A stretch of DNA of 64,000 nt, from assembly GCA_024398875.1 (NCBI GenBank), contig JAKSIJ010000015.1, positions 1 through 64,000 on the forward strand, given 5' to 3'. Source of the stretch: Fibrobacter sp. GTDB lineage: Bacteria; Fibrobacterota; Fibrobacteria; Fibrobacterales; Fibrobacteraceae. Under the pieces are notes generated by a model. It was not told the origin of the DNA. It saw only the letters and a list, made by a program, of their open reading frames with translations, and made no database searches. The translations under genes were made by a program, and so were the position numbers. Shown here piece after piece: positions 1-7,948 of this stretch (position 1 is the stretch's first letter; every line of letters starts with the position of its first letter).

Positions 1-18
1 GAGGTTGATTTGAGACAT
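1..18 (-). CDS. Start of a gene running off the left edge (partial)
   Basis: An ATG on the minus strand at 18-16 opens a frame reading MSQINL before the window ends. It is preceded by a good Shine-Dalgarno (AAGGAA, about 6 nt upstream). Only six residues are visible, so no function can be given. It is divergent from the toxin-antitoxin pair at 193. Confidence 0.45.
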
Positions 19-130
19 AATAATTTCCTTTTTTGGGCAGTTCTTGCCCGGTTCCCTAGAAATACGACATCTAGCGGTGCGGCGAAATTTAGAATTTGAG
101 GGGGAACGCGGCTACTCTATGATAATAGAC

Positions 131-159
131 TTGCCGTTGGAACAAACATAATATATATT
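131..159 (+). promoter_or_regulatory. Promoter of the AbrB/VapC pair
   Basis: TTGCCG (131-136) and TATATT (154-159) are 17 bp apart, a sigma-70-like arrangement. Transcription would start near 166 and leave a leader of about 27 nt. The leader carries AAGGAG at 182-187, preceded by two similar AAGGAA stretches. Confidence 0.6.
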
Positions 160-192
160 GGTAAGGAAAGTAAGGAAATGTAAGGAGTTGGA

Positions 193-618
193 ATGTTGTC
201 GGCTAAAATAACCTCAAAAGGTCAGATTACCATACCCGTGGAAATTCGGAAGAAACTTGGACTTCTGGAGGGTTCCTATGTGACATTTGCTGAAAGCGGT
301 GCCGGCGTCATAATGACGAATTCTTCTAGTTATGCCGTTGGTGTGCAACAGCAGGAATTTGCGACTGCTTCTGTAGCTTCCGATGGAACGGCAGCGTACA
401 ATGCAGAATGTGAATCTTCCATAGAAAAGTCGCTTTCTCACATGTCTGAAGAACAACGCTGTTCCTTGTTGAACGCCTTGCTTGGAAAATCTTTTGCGGA
501 CGAATTGGAAGAATGGCGTCGTGATTTCGATGTGGTTGATGATGGCGTTTCCAAAATATTGAATAGAAGGTCACGGGAACTGCCCAACCTCAAAAAGGTT
601 TCAAAAATTTGGGGATAA
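193..618 (+). CDS. AbrB/MazE-family antitoxin
   Basis: This is probably the DNA-binding antitoxin of a type II toxin-antitoxin module. Residues 1-45 form a SpoVT/AbrB swapped-hairpin domain: the opening SAKITSKGQITIPVEIRKKLGL is typical of AbrB/VapB/MazE proteins, and this family normally represses its own promoter. The remaining ~95 residues are acidic and polar and probably wrap the toxin. At 141 aa it is longer than the usual 75-90 aa antitoxin. The start is fixed by AAGGAG at 182-187. The stop lies 2 bp before the toxin ATG, so the genes are translationally coupled. Confidence 0.85.
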   Translation: MLSAKITSKGQITIPVEIRKKLGLLEGSYVTFAESGAGVIMTNSSSYAVGVQQQEFATASVASDGTAAYNAECESSIEKSLSHMSEEQRCSLLNALLGKSFADELEEWRRDFDVVDDGVSKILNRRSRELPNLKKVSKIWG

Positions 619-620
619 TA

Positions 621-1049
621 ATGGACTGCTTGTACTTGCTTGATTCAAATATTGTTTCTGAATTTTCCAAACTAGTTCCGGATGAAAATGTTATGACCCA
701 GATGAAGCGCAAGGAACGCTTTTGCGCCATCTCTGCAGTTACACTTCAGGAGTTGCAAATGGGTTTGGAACTTTTGCCCGAAGGAAAACGAAAAGACCAG
801 ATTAGAGGATTTTTGGAAGTCATCAAGAGGCGATTCCCTATCATTCCCTATGATCGGAATGCGTCGGTAGTGTGCGGTGAAATCCTTGCAACAATGCAAA
901 AGACCGTCCAGCCTCGGCCTGTTTGTGATTCGCAAATCGCGGCTACGGCGCTTGCCAACAACATGATTCTTGTGACCCGCAATACAAAAGATTTTCAGCC
1001 TCTCCAGAAAATCAGTTTGCTGAAACTAGAAAACTGGTTTGAAACGTGA
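621..1049 (+). CDS. vapC: VapC-type PIN-domain toxin ribonuclease
   Basis: A 142-aa PIN-domain endoribonuclease, the likely toxin partner of the AbrB protein directly upstream. The acidic residues expected for the metal site are visible: D8 in LLDSNIVSEF, E44 in TLQELQMGL, D103 in VCDSQIAATA, and N121/D124 in TRNTKDF. VapC toxins of this fold cut tRNA or rRNA; the target here is unknown. The ATG at 621 is chosen over an in-frame TTG at 609, because GGGG at 611-614 can serve as ribosome-binding site and the protein then begins directly at the first PIN strand. Confidence 0.88.
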   Translation: MDCLYLLDSNIVSEFSKLVPDENVMTQMKRKERFCAISAVTLQELQMGLELLPEGKRKDQIRGFLEVIKRRFPIIPYDRNASVVCGEILATMQKTVQPRPVCDSQIAATALANNMILVTRNTKDFQPLQKISLLKLENWFET

Positions 1050-1170
1050 GAGCTTGAAGGTTTCCTGCTAGAACCTTCCTATGGTAAATCCTGCTTTTGT
1101 CTCGTATTCCTGATTCACGGCAGTTTAACACCTAGACAGAGGAAAAATGTCACCTGGATTTTTCGCAGAA

Positions 1171-2916
1171 TTAGCGGATTTGCAGTTTCTGCACTTGTGA
1201 GCCCACCTGGAGGAGGTAAATTCCCGCATTTTTGAGGTGGAAGGCGAAGGAACTGGTGTTGGCAATGGATTTGAACAACAGGTGACCTTGCATGTCAAAA
1301 ACGGTAACTGGGGCACCGATGGGGGCGTTTTCCAGTAAAATCGAGTGATTGATTGCAGTTACGCGGAAGCGGGGAACGGCACTTGCAAAAATTTGAGTCT
1401 TTTCGCTGGAGCTGGACTGCGATGTCGCCTCGCTGGAACTGGAAGTCGCGCTGCTGCTAGACAAATCGGCGATGGAATATTTATCCCAACCTGGCATGTC
1501 TTCCAGGGTGATGACACGGGAATCTTCCATGTTCTTTTTCCAAACCTCGGTAGAGGTGCTGTCCTGGTTTCCATTCCAAACCATCCAATAACTCCAAACT
1601 GCTTCGTCGTTGACCATGTTGTCTATGTCGGGAATAGGACTGAGTTCGGACATGGCCAGTATTTTGTGGTTGGACCAGGAACTTTTGAATTCCTCAAATG
1701 TGGCGAAGATGCTACCATGGCTTCCCTTTGGCGTATAGAGGTCGTTTCCGAGAATGTCAAAGTAGCGTTCTCCGGGATTCCAACTTGAATCCGTGTCTTG
1801 TGGGGAAGGGTTGAGTACCCATACCAGATTTCGCACGCCTTTCACGTTTACCATGCGGTCGTAGACGAGGCGGAAGAGGGCTGTGAAGTCATGACCGGTG
1901 TGAGTGCTCCACCAGAACCAAGGGCCACCAGCTTCGTGAAGGGGGCGGAATATGGCGGCGATGCCCTTCTCTTGCATACCAAGGAAGTAATCTGCCACAA
2001 TGTCGATGTCGCGGATTAACGCCTTGTAGGTGGCGGAAGTTGTATCCCATTCTGTAGTGCCCGCTTTGAATCCGGTAGTAAAATCAAAGCGGGAACAATC
2101 CTCTTCTGAGATGGTGCAGGGATTATAATTGGCCGTTACTTGGGATGGATCCCTCCAATGCCATGAAAATTCAGGGATGCCGCCTTGCTTCCAGAGGTTT
2201 TCGGCCAGGTCCAGAACTTTTGCAGTGCGGTTCTGCTGCCAGATGCCCCCGGACTCTTTTCCGGTGGAAAATCCGAAGTCAAAACCCACAAGGGCAGGGT
2301 ATTTCCCGCTGAGGCTGTAAACGGATTGCACATCGTCGATGGATTTGACGTCACCGCCTACAGAGTAGTTTTCGATGCTTCCGGTCATAACGCCAGAAAT
2401 GGTTTTCTTGCCAAAATTGCTGGCTAAAAAATTGTAGAGTTTTGCGGCACTAGTGGTTGGATTTGGAGTGACGGGCTCACTACGCAAGTCAATGTTTGGC
2501 GTGGTAGAAACGTAAGGAGAAATTTCTATGTAATCAAAGGTAGTCCAGCCCCAATATTTTTTGATGGTGATGGAATTTTTCCCTGCTTTCAAACTGATGT
2601 AGGAAGAAACTTCTTCGGGCTCTTCGCATTGGTTGAAGTGGACTGTTACCGCCCAGGAGCCATTGACTTCGATGTATTCCTCTCGATCGCTGTAGGGAGT
2701 GAGATAACGGAATGTGATGGTGTATTTTCCGGCCTTTTCCACTTCTATGTTATCGAAGGTGATGTAGCCACCGTTAAGAGAGACGAATTCGCCGTTGATG
2801 GCGGCGTCATCGCCAATGATGGCGTCTTCAGCTTCATACCGAGTGACGTTTGTTTCCGCAAAACTGGCGGCAAAGGCCATCAGCGTGCACAGAAAAATTT
2901 TAGAGAAAAACCTCAT
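1171..2916 (-). CDS. Secreted GH26 beta-mannanase with N-terminal CBM35-like module
   Basis: A hemicellulase expected to cut beta-1,4-mannan outside the cell. Residues 1-20 are a signal peptide. Residues 24-135 resemble CBM35/CBM6 carbohydrate-binding modules (YEAEDA opening, beta-rich, FDYIEI end). Residues 145-480 are a GH26 barrel with acid/base E328 in FRPLHEAGG and nucleophile E424 in AMSELSPIPD. A Ser-rich linker (486-508) leads to a ~65-aa beta domain (515-581) with VTVFDMQGHLL and AGIYLLQV, resembling Por/type IX secretion sorting modules. It ends a tight three-gene minus-strand group with ybaK and a second GH26 gene; gaps are 17-18 bp. Confidence 0.9.
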   Translation of the reverse strand: MRFFSKIFLCTLMAFAASFAETNVTRYEAEDAIIGDDAAINGEFVSLNGGYITFDNIEVEKAGKYTITFRYLTPYSDREEYIEVNGSWAVTVHFNQCEEPEEVSSYISLKAGKNSITIKKYWGWTTFDYIEISPYVSTTPNIDLRSEPVTPNPTTSAAKLYNFLASNFGKKTISGVMTGSIENYSVGGDVKSIDDVQSVYSLSGKYPALVGFDFGFSTGKESGGIWQQNRTAKVLDLAENLWKQGGIPEFSWHWRDPSQVTANYNPCTISEEDCSRFDFTTGFKAGTTEWDTTSATYKALIRDIDIVADYFLGMQEKGIAAIFRPLHEAGGPWFWWSTHTGHDFTALFRLVYDRMVNVKGVRNLVWVLNPSPQDTDSSWNPGERYFDILGNDLYTPKGSHGSIFATFEEFKSSWSNHKILAMSELSPIPDIDNMVNDEAVWSYWMVWNGNQDSTSTEVWKKNMEDSRVITLEDMPGWDKYSIADLSSSSATSSSSEATSQSSSSEKTQIFASAVPRFRVTAINHSILLENAPIGAPVTVFDMQGHLLFKSIANTSSFAFHLKNAGIYLLQVGSQVQKLQIR

Positions 2917-2934
2917 AACCCGAATGTCAAAAGC

Positions 2935-3432
2935 TTATGCAGGTTCTTCCGGCGGAATGCGGGCGATGTTCCCCACGGTGGCGCGGGTGGCCTTGATGAG
3001 GTCCGCTGGCGCAACCTTCAACTGCAAGCCCCGTTCGCCTGCGCTCACGTAGATGTAGGGGAAGGAGAGGGCGGTCTCGTGAATGAAAATGGGGAAATTC
3101 TTCTTGAGGCCAAGGGGACTGCAGCCGCCGCGGATATAGCCCGTGAGAGGCGTCAGTTCCTTAAGCGGCACGGTGTCGATTTTCTTGTTTCCGGAGACCT
3201 TGGCGGCACCCTTCAGGTCTACTTCCAAGTTCCCGGGAACCACGCAAATCAAGTACCCGATTTTATCGCCGTGGACTAGAATGGTTTTGAAAACCTGGTT
3301 GATGTCTTCGCCGAGACTGTCGGCTACATGCTGGGCGCCCAAATCCGTCTCATCCACTTTGTAGGGGATGAGCTCGTAGCTGATTTTCTGCCGGTCCAGA
3401 ATGCGGGCGGCGTTGGTCTTCTTGATGTCCAT
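2935..3432 (-). CDS. ybaK: Aminoacyl-tRNA deacylase YbaK/EbsC
   Basis: A 165-aa cytoplasmic trans-editing enzyme of the YbaK family, which hydrolyses Cys-tRNA(Pro) made in error by prolyl-tRNA synthetase. It has the family pattern: KTNAARILD start, VFKTILVHGD strand, the VVPGNLEVDLKGAAKVSGNKK segment containing the conserved lysine, and the GYIRGGCSPLG loop. It fills almost the full length of the family. It sits between two mannanase genes with 17-18 bp gaps, so it is probably co-transcribed with them, although no functional link is known. Confidence 0.92.
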   Translation of the reverse strand: MDIKKTNAARILDRQKISYELIPYKVDETDLGAQHVADSLGEDINQVFKTILVHGDKIGYLICVVPGNLEVDLKGAAKVSGNKKIDTVPLKELTPLTGYIRGGCSPLGLKKNFPIFIHETALSFPYIYVSAGERGLQLKVAPADLIKATRATVGNIARIPPEEPA

Positions 3433-3449
3433 TCTACTTCACAAACAAG

Positions 3450-5372
3450 TTATTTCACAATGACGGGCTGCGTCGTTGTGAGTCCCGCTTCCTTCACGCG
3501 GACAATATAGTTGCCCTTGGGCATGTCTGCGAGGCTGAAGGCGTAGGTGCCGGCAAAGAGGTTTCCCTGGAAGAGGGTGGCGATGCGGCGACCGTTCATG
3601 GCGAATATATCTACGCTTACGTTGCCTGTAGTGGCGGTGGTGAGCATAACGTTCTTACCCATGATGGAAAGCTTGGAAGCGGAGACCTTGGCAAAAGTGC
3701 GAATTGCATCGGTAGAGTTATTGACATAGATGCCTTCCAGGTTTTCCACCTTGTCGCCAGGAACAAAAATCTTGTCGCTGGAACTGAAGTCAGAGATGAC
3801 GCCCACATTAGACTTGAATTCGGAGAAGTACAAATCTCCGTACCAGCCTTCCGTGGAAATTAAGAGGGTGTACTTGAAAATACGATCCACATCCATGGGG
3901 TGGTCAACTGTTTTTTCGGTGTAGGTGGTCATGTCGAAGGTGCAAGTTTTTTCATCGCCGCCGTTTAACCAGCAATCGTTAGAGTTCGACATTTCCCACT
4001 GCCAAGCTGGAGTGCCATCACCGTCAGTGACAATGGCTAGGCCAACCCACACCCCGTTTGCTGTGGGATTCTTGACCTTGATAGATACGGAGTTGATGCC
4101 TGTTTGTTTTTCCTTGACCTCGTAGTCGATGAGAATGCCGTCTGTGGCGTTGAGGCCTGGAGATTTGACGGTCACCTTCATCCATCCGTCACCAAGTTCG
4201 GGCTTTTCTACCGGAATGGTTGTGTCCAGGGTGTCAAGGCTGTAGGCAACAGCGCAGTCGGCGGCAGGAGTTGTAGAAATGGTGTACTTATCCCATCCTG
4301 GCATTTCATCTAGAGTGATGGTGCAGGGATCTGCCATGTTGGCTTTCATAACTGCGGGTGCGGTTTGGGAAATGAATTTCGTATCTCCCCAGCTGTCGTA
4401 CCAGGGCATCCACCAGGACCATACGGTATTGGCCTTCTTCATGGCGGACATATCGGGGATGGGTCCGTTTTCAGAAACGGCAAAAATCTTGTCGGAGCCA
4501 AAGGAGGCTTTCAGTGTGGCGAAGTTGCTGGTGTACTTGGATGTGTAGTCGCTAGCATTATACAAGTCCAGAGAAATAACGTCATATTTGTCGTTTCCTG
4601 GATTCCAGTTTTTGTCGTCGGCATTTTGTGGGTTCCAGTCCCAAACCAAGTTGTGAACGCCCGCTGCCATGAACTCGTCGTAGATGAGTTTGTAGAGGTT
4701 GAGGCAGGGGTCTGCATCATTCATGCCCCACCAGAACCAGGCCACGCCGCCCGTTTTGATGTTTCCGCTAGCCTCGTGGAGAGGGCGCCAGATGGCTGCA
4801 ACGCCAGCGTCTTGGAGTTCCTTGAACAAACCGGCAATGATTTTGATGTCTCGGATCAATTGACCATATTCTGTGGAGGAGGTATTCCAAGAGAATGTTC
4901 CTCCCGATAGGGTGTAGGCGTTTTCAAACTTGAAGGAGATTTCTTCGGGCTTGTAGGATTCCACTGCGCCTGCGGGATCCTTCCAATGCCATGTAAATGC
5001 GGGAATGCCGCCCTTACTCCAGAGGTCTTTTGCAAGAGTGATGGTTTTTTGTGTATAGGTTTGATACCAAGAATCGTCGGACTTGAGACCAGTGGCAAAC
5101 AAGAAGTCAAATCCAACTAAAACTGGATTTTTTCCACTGAGATCCTTCATCGCCTTCACGTCAACGGTTCCTGTGACATCGGTGGCAGAACCTTTGTCCA
5201 AATCGCCAGTCATTACGCCAGAAATGGTGTGGGTTCCGTAGTTTACGGCAAGGAAGTTATAGAGCTTTTTTGCAGCGTCAGTTGCGTTTTCATCAACGGG
5301 GGCATAGCTAATAGCGGCTTGGGAGGTCGCTGCAGCCAGACCAAAAATCAAGAGACCTTTTGTCAATTTCAT
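3450..5372 (-). CDS. Secreted GH26 beta-mannanase with C-terminal carbohydrate-binding-like module
   Basis: A second GH26 enzyme, 640 aa, expected to act on mannan outside the cell. The signal peptide is residues 1-19. The catalytic barrel (about 25-365) has acid/base E200 in WRPLHEASGN and nucleophile E301 in AVSENGPIPD. Residues 395-525 form a beta-sandwich-like domain rich in Trp that resembles carbohydrate-binding modules. Residues 565-640 are a secretion-type C-terminal module (VDIFAMNGRRIATL, GNYIVRV). The start is supported by AGGAG about 7 nt before the ATG. Compared with the paralogue at 1171, the binding module is on the opposite side of the barrel. Confidence 0.9.
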   Translation of the reverse strand: MKLTKGLLIFGLAAATSQAAISYAPVDENATDAAKKLYNFLAVNYGTHTISGVMTGDLDKGSATDVTGTVDVKAMKDLSGKNPVLVGFDFLFATGLKSDDSWYQTYTQKTITLAKDLWSKGGIPAFTWHWKDPAGAVESYKPEEISFKFENAYTLSGGTFSWNTSSTEYGQLIRDIKIIAGLFKELQDAGVAAIWRPLHEASGNIKTGGVAWFWWGMNDADPCLNLYKLIYDEFMAAGVHNLVWDWNPQNADDKNWNPGNDKYDVISLDLYNASDYTSKYTSNFATLKASFGSDKIFAVSENGPIPDMSAMKKANTVWSWWMPWYDSWGDTKFISQTAPAVMKANMADPCTITLDEMPGWDKYTISTTPAADCAVAYSLDTLDTTIPVEKPELGDGWMKVTVKSPGLNATDGILIDYEVKEKQTGINSVSIKVKNPTANGVWVGLAIVTDGDGTPAWQWEMSNSNDCWLNGGDEKTCTFDMTTYTEKTVDHPMDVDRIFKYTLLISTEGWYGDLYFSEFKSNVGVISDFSSSDKIFVPGDKVENLEGIYVNNSTDAIRTFAKVSASKLSIMGKNVMLTTATTGNVSVDIFAMNGRRIATLFQGNLFAGTYAFSLADMPKGNYIVRVKEAGLTTTQPVIVK

Positions 5373-5400
5373 AAAATCACTCCTATTTTTTTTTGAAGAT

Positions 5401-5432
5401 AAATAAAAAACGGCTCTTTTGGGGGAGCCGTT
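5401..5432 (-). terminator. Rho-independent terminator after the aldose epimerase operon
   Basis: AACGGCTC (5409-5416) pairs with GAGCCGTT (5425-5432). On the minus strand the stem is followed by TTTTTTATTT. It ends the transcript coming from 5493-9286, just upstream of the GH26 gene. Confidence 0.8.
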
Positions 5433-5492
5433 ATAAAAAAAGAACGGAATACGTTTACTTCCGGCTAAATACTGGCTGAATATCGCGTCTGA

Positions 5493-6485
5493 CTATTTCT
5501 GGCTGAATACCGCGCCGAATTGGAAGCTTCGGGATTCGCCCGGCGGAATGACGATGAGTCCGCGGTGATGGTTCAGGGCATCGGGTACGCAGGTCATGGG
5601 CTCGATGGCGATGCTTTCCCGAGTGGGAGGCGTGTAAATCTGGATGGTGTTGTACTGCTCCGGGCCTGCATTTTGCCAGATGTCGAGGGTGCCGGCGGCA
5701 CCTTCGAGGAAAATATGCGCAGTCTTAGGCGATTCCGTCGCCTCGGGCCCGAGGCAGAAGCAATCGTTGATGAAGGTGTCGGCGATTGCTTTCCCGCCCA
5801 CGAATCTCATGTCCGGATGGGTTTTGCCCGTAGGAATGTCGGCCTTGTCCAGCTCCGCAAAATCTGTGGGCGGGAGCGTGAGGGTGAGTTCGTCGATTTT
5901 CTGCCCGAGACTGTAGTAAGGATGCCAACCCTCGGAATAGGGCAGCGGGCTTTTCCCGATGTTCGTCACGGTAGCCTTGACGCTGTAGCTATCGCCTGTG
6001 AATGTGATTTCGTTGACGGCGCGGAACGGGAAGGGGAAGCCCGCGAATGCGCCTGGCCAATCCTTCGACAGCACCAGTGTTGCTTTATCCGCATCGCTTT
6101 CAAAACTCACGAAATTCCAGGACTGGTTCTGCAGAAATCCATGAAGCGCGTGTGGTGCCCAAGTGACATTGTTTATTAATTTGTATGTAATGTTGTTCCA
6201 GGTGAATTGAGCATTGTTTACACGACCTGGGAATGGCGCCAGACGGCAGCCCGCGTTGGTGTCGGGCCCGATTTTGAAGACGTCATCTCCTGCTTTATAC
6301 CCGAACAACAGTTCCCGCTTATTGACGGCCGCTGCAACCCCATTAGCCGTGCGGCAAGGAACGCGCCAAGCGTTGAGCCCAGCTCCGTATCCGGTGAAAA
6401 CTTCAAATTCCGCCCCGTCATCTTTTTCAATCACATGGCAGGGAATGTCGCTGATGGTCTTCTGGACCAACTTGAATTGGCTCAT
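5493..6485 (-). CDS. Aldose 1-epimerase-like protein
   Basis: A 330-aa member of the galactose mutarotase/aldose 1-epimerase superfamily, which interconverts alpha and beta anomers of sugars. Landmarks include LAPFPGRVNNA, a HALHGF strand with the conserved His, PYSEGWHPYYS with a second His, and a glutamate in RESIAIEPMT near the C-terminus. The superfamily also holds D-hexose-6-phosphate mutarotases, so the exact substrate is open. The ATG at 6485 is preferred over an upstream in-frame start because GGGAGG lies just before it and the upstream codons overlap the previous gene. The gap to that gene is 8 bp. Confidence 0.82.
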   Translation of the reverse strand: MSQFKLVQKTISDIPCHVIEKDDGAEFEVFTGYGAGLNAWRVPCRTANGVAAAVNKRELLFGYKAGDDVFKIGPDTNAGCRLAPFPGRVNNAQFTWNNITYKLINNVTWAPHALHGFLQNQSWNFVSFESDADKATLVLSKDWPGAFAGFPFPFRAVNEITFTGDSYSVKATVTNIGKSPLPYSEGWHPYYSLGQKIDELTLTLPPTDFAELDKADIPTGKTHPDMRFVGGKAIADTFINDCFCLGPEATESPKTAHIFLEGAAGTLDIWQNAGPEQYNTIQIYTPPTRESIAIEPMTCVPDALNHHRGLIVIPPGESRSFQFGAVFSQK

Positions 6486-6493
6486 AAGCCTCC

Positions 6494-7513
6494 CTAGGCT
6501 TCCCGATCCTTTTCGTAGAAGGATTCTATGGTGGGCCTGCAAATCTCGTAGTACTTCTGGAGGTTGGGGTCGAAATTCTTCCCGAAGGATTCCATCATGA
6601 TTTTGTTGGCAACATCAAAGGGCATGGGCGGTTTGTAAACGCGCTTGCTGACGAGGGCGTCGTAGACGTCGGCGATGGCCATGATGCGGGATTCCAGGGG
6701 GATTTCTTCGCCTTTTAATTTGTTGGGGTAGCCTGTGCCGTCCCATTTTTCGTGATGGAACTGTGCGATGTTTTCGCAGGTGCGGACGGTGTCTGCGCTG
6801 ACATCGGTGCCTTCGAGAATCAAGTCCACCACGGCCTTGCCTTTGGCGGCGTGGCTCTTCATGATTTCAAACTCTTCGTCGGTCAGTTTGCCGGGCTTGT
6901 TCAAAATCAAATCGCTGATGCCGATTTTTCCCATGTCATGGAGCGGAGCGAGGCGTGCCACGTCATCCACGAAGAGCGCGGTGATGCCGGGAAAGTTATC
7001 CTTCTGCATGGCGTTCACGAGAATGCGGACGATTTCGCTGGTGCGCTTCACATGACCGCCGGTGTTGCCATCGCGGGCTTCAATCACGTCGGCCATGTTC
7101 ATCATGATGTGCTTCTGGATATTCACGATGCTGGCGGCCTTGGCCTTAATCTGTTCTTTCAGCTGGATTTGATATTCCTTGGCGTAGTTGAGAAAGTCTA
7201 CGCGGTCTGTGATGTCGGAAAGCCAGATGACTTTGCTTACGAGAACATCGCCATTCTTGATTTCGTGGATGTTGCACTCGAAAGTCTGATTCTCGAACTT
7301 GTATTCAAAAACTTTTCCGGAGAGAAGTCGTTCTATGTCTTCAAGGGCTTCGCCTGTAAGCTTTTCCCCGGGCTTGAAATTTTTCAGAACGGGGAAGGTG
7401 TGGAGCGCGGTGGGGTTTGCGTTCTGCAGCTCCATTTCGGGCGAAACAGAGACGATGGCATCCCGCGTCTTTTCGAAGGCGAGACGTTGAAGGGCATTCT
7501 CCAGATTAATCAT
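6494..7513 (-). CDS. HD-GYP domain protein with N-terminal PAS-like domain
   Basis: A probable cyclic-dinucleotide phosphodiesterase or signalling protein. Residues 10-105 look like a PAS sensor (DAIVSVSPEMELQNANPTAL, ending in WLSDITDRVDF). A helix at 110-135 joins it to an HD-GYP domain (135-335) with H192-D193 in LHDMGKIGI, a conserved HAAKG (H221) and HHEKWDGTGYP at 253-263. The metal ligands are intact, so activity is plausible. It has no receiver domain or membrane helix. Its ATG overlaps the stop of the ACT gene by 4 bp, so it is translated together with the ACT/phenylacetate-CoA ligase genes. Confidence 0.88.
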   Translation of the reverse strand: MINLENALQRLAFEKTRDAIVSVSPEMELQNANPTALHTFPVLKNFKPGEKLTGEALEDIERLLSGKVFEYKFENQTFECNIHEIKNGDVLVSKVIWLSDITDRVDFLNYAKEYQIQLKEQIKAKAASIVNIQKHIMMNMADVIEARDGNTGGHVKRTSEIVRILVNAMQKDNFPGITALFVDDVARLAPLHDMGKIGISDLILNKPGKLTDEEFEIMKSHAAKGKAVVDLILEGTDVSADTVRTCENIAQFHHEKWDGTGYPNKLKGEEIPLESRIMAIADVYDALVSKRVYKPPMPFDVANKIMMESFGKNFDPNLQKYYEICRPTIESFYEKDREA

Positions 7514-7938
7514 CCCAGCAGTTCTTCTTTGCTGATGGCCTTGAAGTTGGAGGCTTCCAGAGCCTTGATAGCGGCATCCGTATCTTGGAAGCGGAGAATC
7601 ATGATATCCTTGCCGGCCTTGCTAGAGGCAGGAAAGGCGTACATGTAATCGATCTGTTGGTTTCCGACGGCGGTGCTGAGAAGGTCGGCAAGTCCGCCGG
7701 CTTTGGCTTCCACAGGGCAGGCGACCACGTCTGTGATGGTGGCGGTGAGGCCAGCTTTGGAAAGAACTTCTACCGCTTTTTCCGAATCGCTCACAATCAG
7801 GCGGATGAGCCCGAATTCGCCGGAGTCAGCGAGAGTGAGGGAAAGGAGGTTCACTCCGGCGTCGGCTAGAGAGCGGCAAACCGCTTGCAGACGGCCCGGG
7901 CGGTTGGAAACAAAAACGGAAACTTGAGGGATTTTCAT
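7510..7938 (-). CDS. Tandem ACT-domain protein
   Basis: A 142-aa protein made of two ACT-like units: residues 1-70 (VSVFVSNRPGRLQAVCRSLADAGVN is a classic ACT start) and 72-140. ACT domains bind amino acids and similar small ligands. Two-ACT proteins of this size are commonly found beside phenylacetate-CoA ligase genes, and the ligase gene ends 10 bp upstream here. It may sense the product or substrate of that enzyme. A 4-bp overlap couples it to the HD-GYP gene downstream. Confidence 0.82.
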   Translation of the reverse strand: MKIPQVSVFVSNRPGRLQAVCRSLADAGVNLLSLTLADSGEFGLIRLIVSDSEKAVEVLSKAGLTATITDVVACPVEAKAGGLADLLSTAVGNQQIDYMYAFPASSKAGKDIMILRFQDTDAAIKALEASNFKAISKEELLG

Positions 7939-7948
7939 GACTGACCTC

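Noticed and set aside
1056-1078. Terminator after the VapC gene
   Set aside because: GAAGGTT and AACCTTC can pair, but no T-run follows, so it was not called a terminator.
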